Notes under the pieces: generated by a model
What the model was told of the DNA's origin: nothing
The model's input: only the letters and a program-made list of their open reading frames with translations
Database searches by the model: none
Source of the DNA: Pelagibacterales bacterium SAG-MED34
Lineage (GTDB): Bacteria; Pseudomonadota; Alphaproteobacteria; Pelagibacterales; Pelagibacteraceae
DNA length: 43,014 nt
Reading direction: 5' to 3'
Assembly (NCBI GenBank): GCA_014653665.1
Contig: JACWEE010000005.1
Span: 1 to 43,014 of the forward strand
Translations under genes and position numbers: made by a program
Part shown: in pieces, positions 1 to 7,970 of the stretch
How positions within the stretch are numbered: the first letter of the stretch is position 1
Layout of the letters: every line of letters begins with the position of its first letter

Positions 1-350
1 AGGCTAAATACAACGATAAAGATGGAATAATGAAATGGCCAATATCAGTTGCTCCTTATCATTGTGCAATAATCCCAATGATTAAAAAAAATGATACATC
101 AAATTTAGAAAAATCGAATAAAATATTTGAATATTTAAAGTCTAAAAATATAGATGCCATCATAGATGATACTGAAGAAAATATTTCTGCAAAAATTAGG
201 AAATTTAATTTAATTGGCATTCCTTATCAATTGATTTTGGGAAATCAAACAGATGGAGATTTATTTGAGTTTAAAGAAATTAATGGAGAAACTCAAAAAT
301 TAAACATCAAAGAAGTTGTGTCACAAATTTTAAAAGCTAAATCAAATTGA
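1..350 (+). CDS. proS: Prolyl-tRNA synthetase, C-terminal part (5' end outside the window)
   Basis: Only the last ~115 codons are present; the frame is already open at base 3. The visible part matches the anticodon-binding domain of bacterial ProRS, which recognises the proline anticodon after the class II catalytic core charges tRNA-Pro. Motifs seen include the W-P-I-S-V-A-P-Y stretch just after the first ATG at 30 and the family-typical G-I-P-Y-Q-L-I-L-G near residue 75 of the visible part. The internal ATG at 30 is not the true start, because the matching residues N-D-K-D-G-I lie upstream of it. The gene abuts the Lol permease gene: its TGA overlaps a TTG start. The proS-lolC/E-lolD-dnaE order is common in alphaproteobacteria. 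The catalytic core cannot be judged here. Confidence 0.88.
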   Translation, partial: AKYNDKDGIMKWPISVAPYHCAIIPMIKKNDTSNLEKSNKIFEYLKSKNIDAIIDDTEENISAKIRKFNLIGIPYQLILGNQTDGDLFEFKEINGETQKLNIKEVVSQILKAKSN

Positions 351-1090
351 TCTCACAGTTAGAAAGAGAAGTTACATTTAGATTTTTAAGGACCAGAAAA
401 AACGATGGTTTTCTAAACATTATCTCAATTTTTTCTTTTATAGGTATTTCATTAGGGGTTGCAGTTCTAATCATTGTTATGTCAGTAATGAATGGTTTCA
501 GAGCTGAACTAATAACTAAAATTGTAGGTTTTAATGCTCATGCGGTAGTTCATGCAGAAAATAAACCTCTGAAAAATATTCAAGATTTAGATCTGGCAAA
601 AAATATAGTTTCAAATGATGGAGAAGCAGTAATATTGAATAAAAATTTTACGAAGGGTGTCTTTTTAAAAGGATATTTAGAAAGTGATTTTAGAAATCTT
701 CAAATAGTTAAAAATAAAGAATTTTTTGGATCGCAAAACTTAAATGAAAATAATATTTCAATTGGTAAAGAATTGAGCTTTAATTTAAATGTTGAAATAG
801 GTGATACTATTACAGCAATGTCTCCTGCAGGAATACAAACTTTAGTAGGTACACTTCCCAAGCAAAAAAACTTTAAAATAGTATCAATTTTTGACAGTGG
901 TTTGTCAGACTATAATGAAAATATTGCATATATAAATTTAGAGACACTTGAGAGTTTTTTTAATAAGAATAAAGAAGATAGGTTCTTAGAATTTTACTTT
1001 AAAGATCCAAAAAATATAGAAATTCATAAAAAAAAATTTAAAAACACACTTTCCAAACTCACTAGTTTATACTTGGTCAGATATGAATAA
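347..1090 (+). CDS. lolC: Lipoprotein-releasing ABC permease LolC/E, N-terminal part (frameshifted)
   Basis: This is the first 247 codons of a LolC/E-type permease, the inner-membrane subunit that extracts lipoproteins and hands them to LolA. Residues ~20-50 form the first membrane helix (F-S-F-I-G-I-S-L-G-V-A), followed by the family motif V-M-S-V-M-N-G-F-R and the periplasmic domain. The start is a TTG at 347 overlapping the proS stop by four bases. The frame ends early at 1090. The missing half, with the remaining helices, continues in another frame at 1083-1559. Deleting one A from the A9 run at 1028-1036 joins the two halves into one ~403-residue protein, the normal family length. Alphaproteobacteria usually have one such permease, so the C versus E name is arbitrary. 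The break may be a sequencing error, a true mutation or a slippage site. Confidence 0.85.
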   Translation: MISQLEREVTFRFLRTRKNDGFLNIISIFSFIGISLGVAVLIIVMSVMNGFRAELITKIVGFNAHAVVHAENKPLKNIQDLDLAKNIVSNDGEAVILNKNFTKGVFLKGYLESDFRNLQIVKNKEFFGSQNLNENNISIGKELSFNLNVEIGDTITAMSPAGIQTLVGTLPKQKNFKIVSIFDSGLSDYNENIAYINLETLESFFNKNKEDRFLEFYFKDPKNIEIHKKKFKNTLSKLTSLYLVRYE

Positions 1091-1559
1091 ATCATTATTT
1101 TCAGCTTTAAAGGTTGAAAGGAACGTAATGTTTATAATTCTTTCTTTGATAATTATTGTTGCAGCTTTTAATATAATATCTGGACTTACGATTTTGGTTA
1201 AAAACAAAACAAGAGATATAGGCATTCTAAAATCAATTGGGGTATCTAATAAATCGATAAAAAAAATCTTCTTTTTGGTTGGTTTTTTCATAGGAACATT
1301 GGCTACATTATTTGGAGTAGTTGTTGGCACCCTTTTTTCTATTTATGTAGAAAGTATTAGACAATTTATTTCAAATATATTTGGTATTTCTCTTTTTCCA
1401 GAAGATATTTATATTTTAGATACCTTGCCTGCTGAAATAAATATAAATTCAATAATAATAATCTCTCTTTGTTCAATATTTGCTACAATTTTAGTATCGA
1501 TATATCCAGCTTCAAAAGCATCTTCTTTAAATACAGTTAAAACTCTTAAGTATGAATAA
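1083..1559 (+). CDS. lolC: Lipoprotein-releasing ABC permease LolC/E, C-terminal part (frameshifted)
   Basis: This is the second half of the Lol permease. Read upstream of the nominal ATG at 1083, the frame continues N-S-L-V-Y-T-W-S-D-M-N-K-S-L-F, the conserved region just before the FtsX-like membrane domain. The ATG is therefore an internal methionine. Three membrane helices are visible (about residues 15-38, 60-88 and 125-150 of this piece), with V-A-A-F-N-I-I-S-G-L and the cytoplasmic coupling segment R-D-I-G-I-L-K-S-I-G, which contacts the ATPase in this family. The C-terminal Y-P-A-S-K-A-S-S-L motif is typical. The stop overlaps the lolD start (ATGA), so translational coupling with the ATPase is expected. 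If the upstream frameshift is real and uncorrected, this half would be made alone or not at all. Confidence 0.85.
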   Translation: MNKSLFSALKVERNVMFIILSLIIIVAAFNIISGLTILVKNKTRDIGILKSIGVSNKSIKKIFFLVGFFIGTLATLFGVVVGTLFSIYVESIRQFISNIFGISLFPEDIYILDTLPAEININSIIIISLCSIFATILVSIYPASKASSLNTVKTLKYE

Positions 1560-2235
1560 TTTTATTAAAATAAAAAATCTAACAAAAAAATATGAGAAAA
1601 ATAAATCTATAAAAGTTTTAGATGATATTTCATTTAATTTTGAACCTGGAAAAACTTACTCTATTATGGGACCATCTGGGTCAGGAAAATCAACCTTACT
1701 TAATTTGTTATCATTAATTGATGATCCTACTACAGGTTCAATCGAAATAAGTAGCAACAAAATAAAATCAAATAATAAAGTTGAAAATGATTTAATTAGA
1801 GCTAAGAAAATAGGTATTATATATCAAGACAAAAACTTATTATCTGATTTTACAGCTTTAGAAAATGTTTACTTGCCTAACTTACTAGTTTCGAAAGAAA
1901 AACAAAAGTCTGTAGATCTTGCAAAAAAATTAATAAAAAATGTAGGTATGTCATCTAGAATAAACCATTTTCCAAATGAATTATCTGGCGGTGAAAATCA
2001 GCGTATTGCTATAGCTAGGGCATTAATTAACGATCCTGACATTATATTAGCTGACGAACCAACTGGTAGTCTAGATTCTGATAATGCAAAACTTATCTTT
2101 AAAATCCTATTTAATTTAAAAAAAAAAAATAGAATCATAATTTTTGCAACTCACAATAGATATTTTGCAAATATGGCAGATTGTAAAATTATGATGAATG
2201 ATGGTAATATACAAATCATCAATGCTACAATCTAA
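1552..2235 (+). CDS. lolD: Lipoprotein-releasing system ATP-binding protein LolD
   Basis: This is the ABC ATPase that powers release of lipoproteins from the inner membrane together with the LolC/E permease encoded just upstream. All nucleotide-binding motifs are intact: Walker A G-P-S-G-S-G-K-S-T at residues 40-48, Q-loop Y-Q-D-K, signature L-S-G-G-E-N-Q-R near 143-150, Walker B I-L-A-D-E-P followed by T-G-S-L-D, and the switch histidine in A-T-H-N. Its 227 residues fit the family. The start overlaps the permease stop (ATGA). The signature is close to the LolD/MacB/FtsE type; the neighbour makes LolD the best call. The intact ATPase argues that the system is in use despite the apparent permease frameshift. 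Confidence 0.93.
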   Translation: MNNFIKIKNLTKKYEKNKSIKVLDDISFNFEPGKTYSIMGPSGSGKSTLLNLLSLIDDPTTGSIEISSNKIKSNNKVENDLIRAKKIGIIYQDKNLLSDFTALENVYLPNLLVSKEKQKSVDLAKKLIKNVGMSSRINHFPNELSGGENQRIAIARALINDPDIILADEPTGSLDSDNAKLIFKILFNLKKKNRIIIFATHNRYFANMADCKIMMNDGNIQIINATI

Positions 2236-5200
2236 AAAAAAATCTTTCAATCAAATTAAAATCCACTCACAGTATTCAATTTGCGAGGGTGCATTAAAAA
2301 TTGAAAATCTTAAAGAGTATTGTAAAAAAAATAAGATACAGTCTGTAGGTTTAAGTGATACTTATAATTTATCAGGAGCATTAGAATTTTCGGAAAATAT
2401 TTCATCTGTAGGAACCCAACCAATTATAGGATCACAAGTTCAATTTAGATTTAAAAATACTTATGGACTAATTCCACTAATTGCAAAAAATTATAATGGT
2501 TATAAAAATATAATTGAACTTTCTTCAAAAGCTTATTTAGAAAATGTCGATAATGACCAACCACATTGTTCAATTGAAGATTTAATAAAATATAGTGATG
2601 GGATTATCGTTCTTTCAGGAGCAATTAACAATTTAATTGGTAATATGTTTAATAAAGGATTATTTGAAGAACTAGATGAATTAATAATAATTTTAAATAA
2701 CAATTTTAAAGAAAATTTCTATTTAGAAATTCAAAGACATGGTGATAAAAATGAAAAAGAATTTGAAATTTTTAACCTAAAAGTTTCAAAAAAATATCAA
2801 ATACCAATCATAGCTACTAACGAGGTTTATTATTTGGATAAGGAAATGCATGAAGCTCACGATGCTTTAATGTGCATTGGTCAAAAAACTTACATAAACG
2901 ATCAAAAAAGATTAAAACTGACTAATAATCACTATTTAAAATCATCGGCCGAAATGGACGAGATTTTTAAAGATTTACCTGAGGCATTAGAAAATAATTA
3001 TAATTTGCCTTTTAGATGTAATTTCAGACCTATTTCATCTAAACCCATACTGCCCAATATTATTACAGATACAGTCAATATCGACGATAAGTTAAAAAAT
3101 GACTCTTTAAAAGGTTTAGAAGAAAAATTCAAAATCGATCCTGAGCTAATAAGTAAAATATCAAATAATATAAAAACTAAAGATACTTATAAAGATAGGT
3201 TAAATCATGAAATAAAAATTATAACTGAAATGAATTATTCAGGATATTTTTTAATCGTCTCGGATTATATAAAGTGGGCAAAAAATAATAGTATACCAGT
3301 TGGTCCTGGGAGAGGTTCTGGAGCAGGCTCCTTAGTTGCTTGGTGTTTATCTATAACAGATGTTGATCCAATAAAATTCAATTTAATTTTTGAGAGATTT
3401 TTAAACCCTGATAGAATTTCTATGCCAGATTTTGACATAGATTTCTGTGAGGAAAAAAGAGACCAAGTTTTCAAATATTTAACAACTAAATATAAAGATA
3501 GTGTTGCTCACATTATAACATTTGGAAAGCTTAAAGCCAGAATGGTAATAAGAGATGTTGGTCGTGTGTTAGGACTGCCATATGGTTTCATAGACAGCAT
3601 CTGTAAAATGATACCATTTGATCCATCTAGACCATTAACCTTGCAAGAAAGTATCAATATAGAACCGAGATTACAAAAGTTAATAAATGAAGATAAGAGA
3701 GTCAGTCGTCTAATAGAACTATCATTAAAACTTGAAGGTTTAAATAGAAACGTTGCAACACATGCTGCTGGTGTAGTGATAGCAGATAAAAAATTAACGG
3801 AAACTGTACCATTATATAAAGACTCCTCAGCAGACTTGTTGCTTCCTTCTACACAATTCGATATGTATTCGGCTGAAAATGCAGGATTAGTAAAATTTGA
3901 CTTTCTAGGTTTAAAGACACTTACGGTAATAAACAAAACTCAAAAACTTGTATCACTAAAAGATCAAAATTTTAAAATTGAAACTATTAATTATAATGAT
4001 CAAAAAGTTTTTGAACTTTTATCAAGTGGCAAAACTGTTGGATTGTTTCAATTAGAAAGTTCTGGAATGAAAGATGCTTTAATTAACATGAAACCTAATC
4101 ATTTAGAAGACATTATTGCTTTAGTTGCTTTATATAGACCAGGTCCGATGAGTAACATCCCAGTTTACAATGATTGTAAACATGGCAAGAGAGAACCTGA
4201 CTATTTACACCCTATGCTAGAGGAAATTTTAAAACCAACTTACGGTGTAATTATTTATCAAGAGCAAGTGATGCAAATTGCTCAAGTATTATCTGGATTT
4301 ACCGCAGGCGAAGCAGACATATTAAGAAGGGCAATGGGTAAAAAAAAAAGAGCGGAACTTGAAAAACAGAAAGAAAGATTTGTTGAGGGAGCCCACAATA
4401 ATGGAATAAGCAAAGATATTGCAGCTGGTATTTTTTTAAAAATTGAACCGTTTGCTGAATATGGATTTAATAAAAGCCATGCAGCGGCATATGCAATAAT
4501 AGCATATCAAACTGCATTTTTAAAAACATACTATCCACACGAGTTTTTTGCTGCATCTATGTCGATGGAGCTCTCAAACCAAAAAAAATTAAGTGAATTT
4601 TATGAAGAACTAAAAAGATTGAGTATAAATATAATTCGTCCAGATATTAATAAATGCTATGCCGACTTCTCATCCGATGGTAAAAATTTTCTTTACGCAT
4701 TAGGAGCAATTAAAAGCGTTGGATTTGAAGCAATTTCAAAAATTGTAGAAGAGAGAACTAAAAATGGGAATTACAAAGATCTAACAGATTTTATAAATCG
4801 TGTTAATCCAAAAGACATAAATAAACTACAATTAGAGGGTCTTGTAAAAGCTGGGGCTTTTGATAGCCTTAATAAAAATAGACAATCTTTATATAATTCA
4901 ATCCCTAATATCATTTTAAAATCAAAAAATATCTTTGAAAATAACTCAGTAAACCAAATTGATTTATTTCAAGAAGATAATGATGAGACTTATTTAGATA
5001 TCATAGAAGATTGGAATTTAGATGTTAAATTATCCAAAGAATTTGAAACCTTAGGTTTCTTTATTTCTGACCATCCTCTAAATCAGTATAAATCACTGCT
5101 TAATCAATATAATATTATCAATTATGAGGAGTTTAATTCAAATGAAGACATTTTAAGTTCAAATATCTCATCCACAATACTAAAGGTTCAAGAAAAGAAA

Positions 5201-5626
5201 ACACAAAAAGGAACTTCCTATGCAATAATTAAATTTTCTGATTTATCTGGTGTCTTTGAATTGTTTGTATTTTCAGATGTTTTTGAAAATAATAGAGAAA
5301 TACTCATTGAAGGTAATTCTGTTATGATTACTCTAGCTAAAAATTATGTAGATGAAAATAAAACACAAAAGAAAATTAATATAAGAAAAATTATTTCCAT
5401 GAAAGATGTAATTGACAAACCAATAGAGGAACTAAAAATAAAAGTTAAAAATTTAGATGATATTTCAAAAATTAAAAATTTAGGTTTAGAATTGGGTAAA
5501 ACTAAAGTGATAATAGATGTTGAAGTAGACAATAAAAGGATATCTTTTCGACTTAACAAAAAAAGAAAAATAGATCATAAAATGCTCAATTTGATGAGAA
5601 ATGAGGAAAATATTGATGTTCTCTAA
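2222..5626 (+). CDS. dnaE: DNA polymerase III alpha subunit
   Basis: This is the replicative DNA polymerase catalytic subunit, about 1134 residues, close to the DnaE1 norm. The catalytic aspartates are visible as P-D-F-D-I-D-F (D403, D405) and F-D-F-L-G-L-K (D560). The finger region contains R-P-G-P-M and R-R-A-M-G-K-K-K, followed by a helix-hairpin-helix region and a C-terminal OB fold. The N-terminal PHP domain is degenerate: the metal-binding H-x-H is H-S-Q and the usual T-D-H-G is S-D-T-Y. Intrinsic phosphoesterase activity is therefore not expected and a separate epsilon subunit is needed, as in E. coli. I chose the ATG at 2222 (M-L-Q-S-K-K-K), which overlaps the lolD stop by 14 bases. 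An in-frame ATG at 2198 would add eight residues with no family match. Confidence 0.97.
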   Translation: MLQSKKKSFNQIKIHSQYSICEGALKIENLKEYCKKNKIQSVGLSDTYNLSGALEFSENISSVGTQPIIGSQVQFRFKNTYGLIPLIAKNYNGYKNIIELSSKAYLENVDNDQPHCSIEDLIKYSDGIIVLSGAINNLIGNMFNKGLFEELDELIIILNNNFKENFYLEIQRHGDKNEKEFEIFNLKVSKKYQIPIIATNEVYYLDKEMHEAHDALMCIGQKTYINDQKRLKLTNNHYLKSSAEMDEIFKDLPEALENNYNLPFRCNFRPISSKPILPNIITDTVNIDDKLKNDSLKGLEEKFKIDPELISKISNNIKTKDTYKDRLNHEIKIITEMNYSGYFLIVSDYIKWAKNNSIPVGPGRGSGAGSLVAWCLSITDVDPIKFNLIFERFLNPDRISMPDFDIDFCEEKRDQVFKYLTTKYKDSVAHIITFGKLKARMVIRDVGRVLGLPYGFIDSICKMIPFDPSRPLTLQESINIEPRLQKLINEDKRVSRLIELSLKLEGLNRNVATHAAGVVIADKKLTETVPLYKDSSADLLLPSTQFDMYSAENAGLVKFDFLGLKTLTVINKTQKLVSLKDQNFKIETINYNDQKVFELLSSGKTVGLFQLESSGMKDALINMKPNHLEDIIALVALYRPGPMSNIPVYNDCKHGKREPDYLHPMLEEILKPTYGVIIYQEQVMQIAQVLSGFTAGEADILRRAMGKKKRAELEKQKERFVEGAHNNGISKDIAAGIFLKIEPFAEYGFNKSHAAAYAIIAYQTAFLKTYYPHEFFAASMSMELSNQKKLSEFYEELKRLSINIIRPDINKCYADFSSDGKNFLYALGAIKSVGFEAISKIVEERTKNGNYKDLTDFINRVNPKDINKLQLEGLVKAGAFDSLNKNRQSLYNSIPNIILKSKNIFENNSVNQIDLFQEDNDETYLDIIEDWNLDVKLSKEFETLGFFISDHPLNQYKSLLNQYNIINYEEFNSNEDILSSNISSTILKVQEKKTQKGTSYAIIKFSDLSGVFELFVFSDVFENNREILIEGNSVMITLAKNYVDENKTQKKINIRKIISMKDVIDKPIEELKIKVKNLDDISKIKNLGLELGKTKVIIDVEVDNKRISFRLNKKRKIDHKMLNLMRNEENIDVL

Positions 5627-5643
5627 AAAAAACTTGTTTTTTT
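5625..5643 (+). terminator. Weak A/T-only hairpin after dnaE
   Basis: Right at the dnaE stop there is a run of eight A, then CTTG, then seven T: a short A-T hairpin ending in a T tract. It could end dnaE transcripts, but the stem has no G-C pairs beyond a C-G in the loop. Such A and T runs are also common by chance in this genome. Confidence 0.25.
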
Positions 5644-5661
5644 CTCTTATTTTTGTAAATA
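5634..5661 (+). promoter_or_regulatory. Possible promoter of the rpsB operon
   Basis: A TTGTTT box at 5634-5639 and a TAAATA box at 5656-5661 are spaced 16 bases apart, upstream of the structured rpsB leader. A start around 5668 would place the whole leader in the transcript. The boxes are imperfect and the region is nearly all A/T, so this is inference from position more than from sequence. Confidence 0.3.
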
Positions 5662-5675
5662 GTTTAATAAATTAA

Positions 5676-5750
5676 CACGCACACAATTTCTGGTTTTATA
5701 CCTCCGGTCCTTTTTAGGCAGTAATTGTGGTGGCACAACCGGGAAAAAAT
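5676..5750 (+). promoter_or_regulatory. Structured rpsB leader RNA (candidate S2 autoregulatory element)
   Basis: This 75-base stretch is visibly less A/T-rich than its surroundings. A perfect 7-bp stem pairs CACAATT (5682-5688) with AATTGTG (5723-5729). It can be extended by three more pairs (5678-5680 with 5730-5732) past a bulged A. CCGGT in its loop (5704-5708) can pair with ACCGG (5738-5742), which lies eight bases before the rpsB ATG; this gives an H-type pseudoknot that would cover the ribosome-binding region. A small internal hairpin, CCT(5709-5711)/AGG(5716-5718), is also possible. A candidate cis-regulatory RNA upstream of the S2 gene has been described in Candidatus Pelagibacter ubique from comparative analysis of intergenic regions; this appears to be the same element. 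Repression by S2 protein is an inference. Confidence 0.7.
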
Positions 5751-6539
5751 ATGAAAATACCAAATCTTACAATAGAACAATTATTAGAAGCTGGCGTTCA
5801 TCTTGGACACAAAACTTTAAGATGGAATCCAAAAATGAAGAAGTTTATTTTTGGAAAAAGAGACTCTATTCACATAATTGATCTAACACAAACACTTGAA
5901 CTAACTAAAGTAGCTTTAGAAAAAGTTTATTCAACAATCTCATTAGGTGGGAAAATATTATTTATATCAACTAAAAAACAAGCATCAGAAGCAATAGCAG
6001 AACTTGCGAATGAAACGGATCAATATTTTGTTAATTATAGATGGCTAGGAGGTATGCTAACAAATTGGGGAACAATATCTAACTCAATTAAAAAGCTTAT
6101 TAAAATAGAATCTGATTTAAAATCTGAGAATAGAGGTTTTACTAAAAAGGAATTATTAAAAATGAGTGGCCAGAGAGATAAATTACAAAGATCACTTGGC
6201 GGAATTTCAGCTATGAAAAAGATACCCGATCTAGTATTCATAATAGATACAAATTATGAATCTCTTGCAATTAAAGAATCTGTCAAACTAGGTATTCCTA
6301 TAGTTGCAATTCTAGATACAAATTCAAATCCAGACGGTATTGACTTTCCTATTCCTGGAAATGATGATGCTAGAAGATCTATTGATTTATATTGTTCACT
6401 TTTAAAAGAAACAATTCTAAATGCTAAAAAAGAAGCACCACAAGAGACGGCTATTGAAAAAGAAACTGAGGCTTTAAAAATTGAAACCCAAAGTCTAGAT
6501 AAATCTAAAGAAAAAAAATTAGTAAAAAAACTTAACTAA
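5751..6539 (+). CDS. rpsB: 30S ribosomal protein S2
   Basis: Ribosomal protein S2 binds the 30S head-body junction and recruits S1. The first residues [20 protein letters not shown] align with the conserved S2 start, followed by R-W-N-P-K-M-K. The R-W-L-G-G-M-L-T-N motif lies near residue 100. Length is 262 residues, with a lysine-rich tail. I chose the ATG at 5751 over an in-frame GTG at 5727: the extra residues have no match, and those bases form part of the leader stem-pseudoknot. No strong Shine-Dalgarno is present apart from CGGGA. It heads a long operon with tsf and frr and is probably controlled through the leader RNA. Confidence 0.96.
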   Translation: MKIPNLTIEQLLEAGVHLGHKTLRWNPKMKKFIFGKRDSIHIIDLTQTLELTKVALEKVYSTISLGGKILFISTKKQASEAIAELANETDQYFVNYRWLGGMLTNWGTISNSIKKLIKIESDLKSENRGFTKKELLKMSGQRDKLQRSLGGISAMKKIPDLVFIIDTNYESLAIKESVKLGIPIVAILDTNSNPDGIDFPIPGNDDARRSIDLYCSLLKETILNAKKEAPQETAIEKETEALKIETQSLDKSKEKKLVKKLN

Positions 6540-6567
6540 AAAAATTAATTTTATTACAGGAAATGAA

Positions 6568-7419
6568 ATGAGTGATATAGAAAAAGTAAAACAATTAAGA
6601 AAATCTACAGGTGCAGGTTTTAAAGATTGCAATTCTGCATTAAAAGAATCAAATGGTGATTTAGATAAAGCAGCTGAAATCTTGAGAGTAAAAGGTATAG
6701 CCAAGGCTTCAAAAAAAATGTCCAGAAATGCAACCGAGGGAGTTGTGGTTACTTCTGGAGATGAAAAAAAAATGTCTTTAATAGAAGTAAATTGTGAAAC
6801 CGATTTCGTCGCAAAAAACGAGGATTTTATTGAATTTGTTCAAGAATTAAGTGAATTAAATAATCATCACTCTTCAAATATAGAAGATTTAAAAAAATCT
6901 ATAATGAAAAATAATAAAAACGTTGAGGAAAATTTAGTAGCTTTAATAGCAAAAATTGGAGAAAAAATAACAATTGGGCGGGTAAAAACTTTAGCTGATG
7001 AAAATTCAAGAAATTTTGCTTATCAACACTCAGTAATTAAAGACAATGTGTCAAAATTAATTGTAATAGTATCTTTGAGTACCAAAGATAAATCTGATAA
7101 AATTGATCTATTTGGTAAACAATTATCAATGCATATTGCTGCATCAAATCCGATAGCATTAAATGCAGATCTGATTGATCAAGAAATAATAAATAAAGAG
7201 GTCAATTTAATCGAAGAAGAATTAAAAAGTTCTGGCAAACCAGAAGATATAGCAAAGAAAATTAGTATAGGTAAAATTAATAAATTTAAAGATGAAAATA
7301 GTTTAATGTCTCAGGATTGGGTTATGGACCCAAAAATGAAGGTTAAAGATGTTTTAAAAAACTTAGATATTTCTAATTTGCAAATTAATAATTTTATTAG
7401 ACTAAAAATAGGTGAGTAA
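6568..7419 (+). CDS. tsf: Elongation factor Ts
   Basis: EF-Ts is the guanine-nucleotide exchange factor that regenerates EF-Tu-GTP. The N-terminal UBA-like domain ([11 protein letters not shown], residues 6-16) is followed by the EF-Tu-contacting motif [10 protein letters not shown] near residues 75-84. The C-terminal I-A-A-S-N-P region and the V[11 protein letters not shown] tail element are also present. At 283 residues it is full length. An AGGA ribosome-binding site lies six to ten bases upstream of the ATG. It follows rpsB by 28 bases and overlaps frr by one base (TAATG). The pyrH gene usually found between tsf and frr is absent here. Confidence 0.96.
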   Translation: MSDIEKVKQLRKSTGAGFKDCNSALKESNGDLDKAAEILRVKGIAKASKKMSRNATEGVVVTSGDEKKMSLIEVNCETDFVAKNEDFIEFVQELSELNNHHSSNIEDLKKSIMKNNKNVEENLVALIAKIGEKITIGRVKTLADENSRNFAYQHSVIKDNVSKLIVIVSLSTKDKSDKIDLFGKQLSMHIAASNPIALNADLIDQEIINKEVNLIEEELKSSGKPEDIAKKISIGKINKFKDENSLMSQDWVMDPKMKVKDVLKNLDISNLQINNFIRLKIGE

Positions 7420-7970
7420 TGTTTGAGGACTCAAAATACAATAATAAAATGTCTAAAACATATGAAGTGTTTCAAGTAGAACTGAGCTCATTAAGAACAG
7501 GAAGAGCTAATGCAGCCATGTTAGATATTGTAAAAGTTGATGTTTATGGTCAAAAAATGCCGATTAATCAATTAGGTAGTATTACAACCCCAGAACCTAG
7601 AAGCATAAACATACAGGTTTGGGATACAAATAATGTAGCGCTTATAGACTCTGCAATAAAAAAATCGGAGTTGGGATTGAATCCACAGATTGATGGACAA
7701 TTAATTAGACTCCCTGTTCCTGATCTGAGTGAAGAAAGAAGATCAGAAATAAAGAAAATAATTAAATCAATGGGTGAAAAGTGCAAAGTATCTATAAGAA
7801 ATATAAGAAGAGAAGCAAATGATGAGTTAAAAAAACTTCTAAAAGATAAAGAAATTTCAGAAGATGAAGTAAAAAAAAAGGAAAAAATTATTCAAGATTA
7901 CACAGACAATCAAATAAAAGTTATTGATGATAGAGTTGCCGCAAAAGAAAATGAAATAATGACAATATGA
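7419..7970 (+). CDS. frr: Ribosome recycling factor
   Basis: RRF works with EF-G to split post-termination ribosomes. The protein has 183 residues, the normal size. The conserved features are L-R-T-G-R-A near residue 28, the domain II segment containing Y-G, I-N-Q-L-G and P-E-P-R, and the C-terminal domain I helix with P-x-x-x-E-E-R-R and K-x-R-N-I-R-R-E-A-N-D. The start overlaps the tsf stop and its own stop overlaps the uppS start (ATGA), so these three genes are likely translationally coupled. Confidence 0.95.
   Translation: MFEDSKYNNKMSKTYEVFQVELSSLRTGRANAAMLDIVKVDVYGQKMPINQLGSITTPEPRSINIQVWDTNNVALIDSAIKKSELGLNPQIDGQLIRLPVPDLSEERRSEIKKIIKSMGEKCKVSIRNIRREANDELKKLLKDKEISEDEVKKKEKIIQDYTDNQIKVIDDRVAAKENEIMTI

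Noticed and set aside
1028-1090. Programmed -1 ribosomal frameshifting in lolC/E
   Set aside because: The second half lies in the +1 direction (skip one base), so a classical -1 slip on the A run would enter the wrong frame.
2198-2221. Upstream ATG for dnaE
   Set aside because: It extends the overlap into lolD and adds residues with no family match; the ATG at 2222 is closer to the DnaE start.
5727-5750. GTG start adding eight residues to rpsB
   Set aside because: The added residues have no S2 match and their bases form one arm of the leader stem and the pseudoknot strand; the ATG at 5751 gives the standard S2 start.
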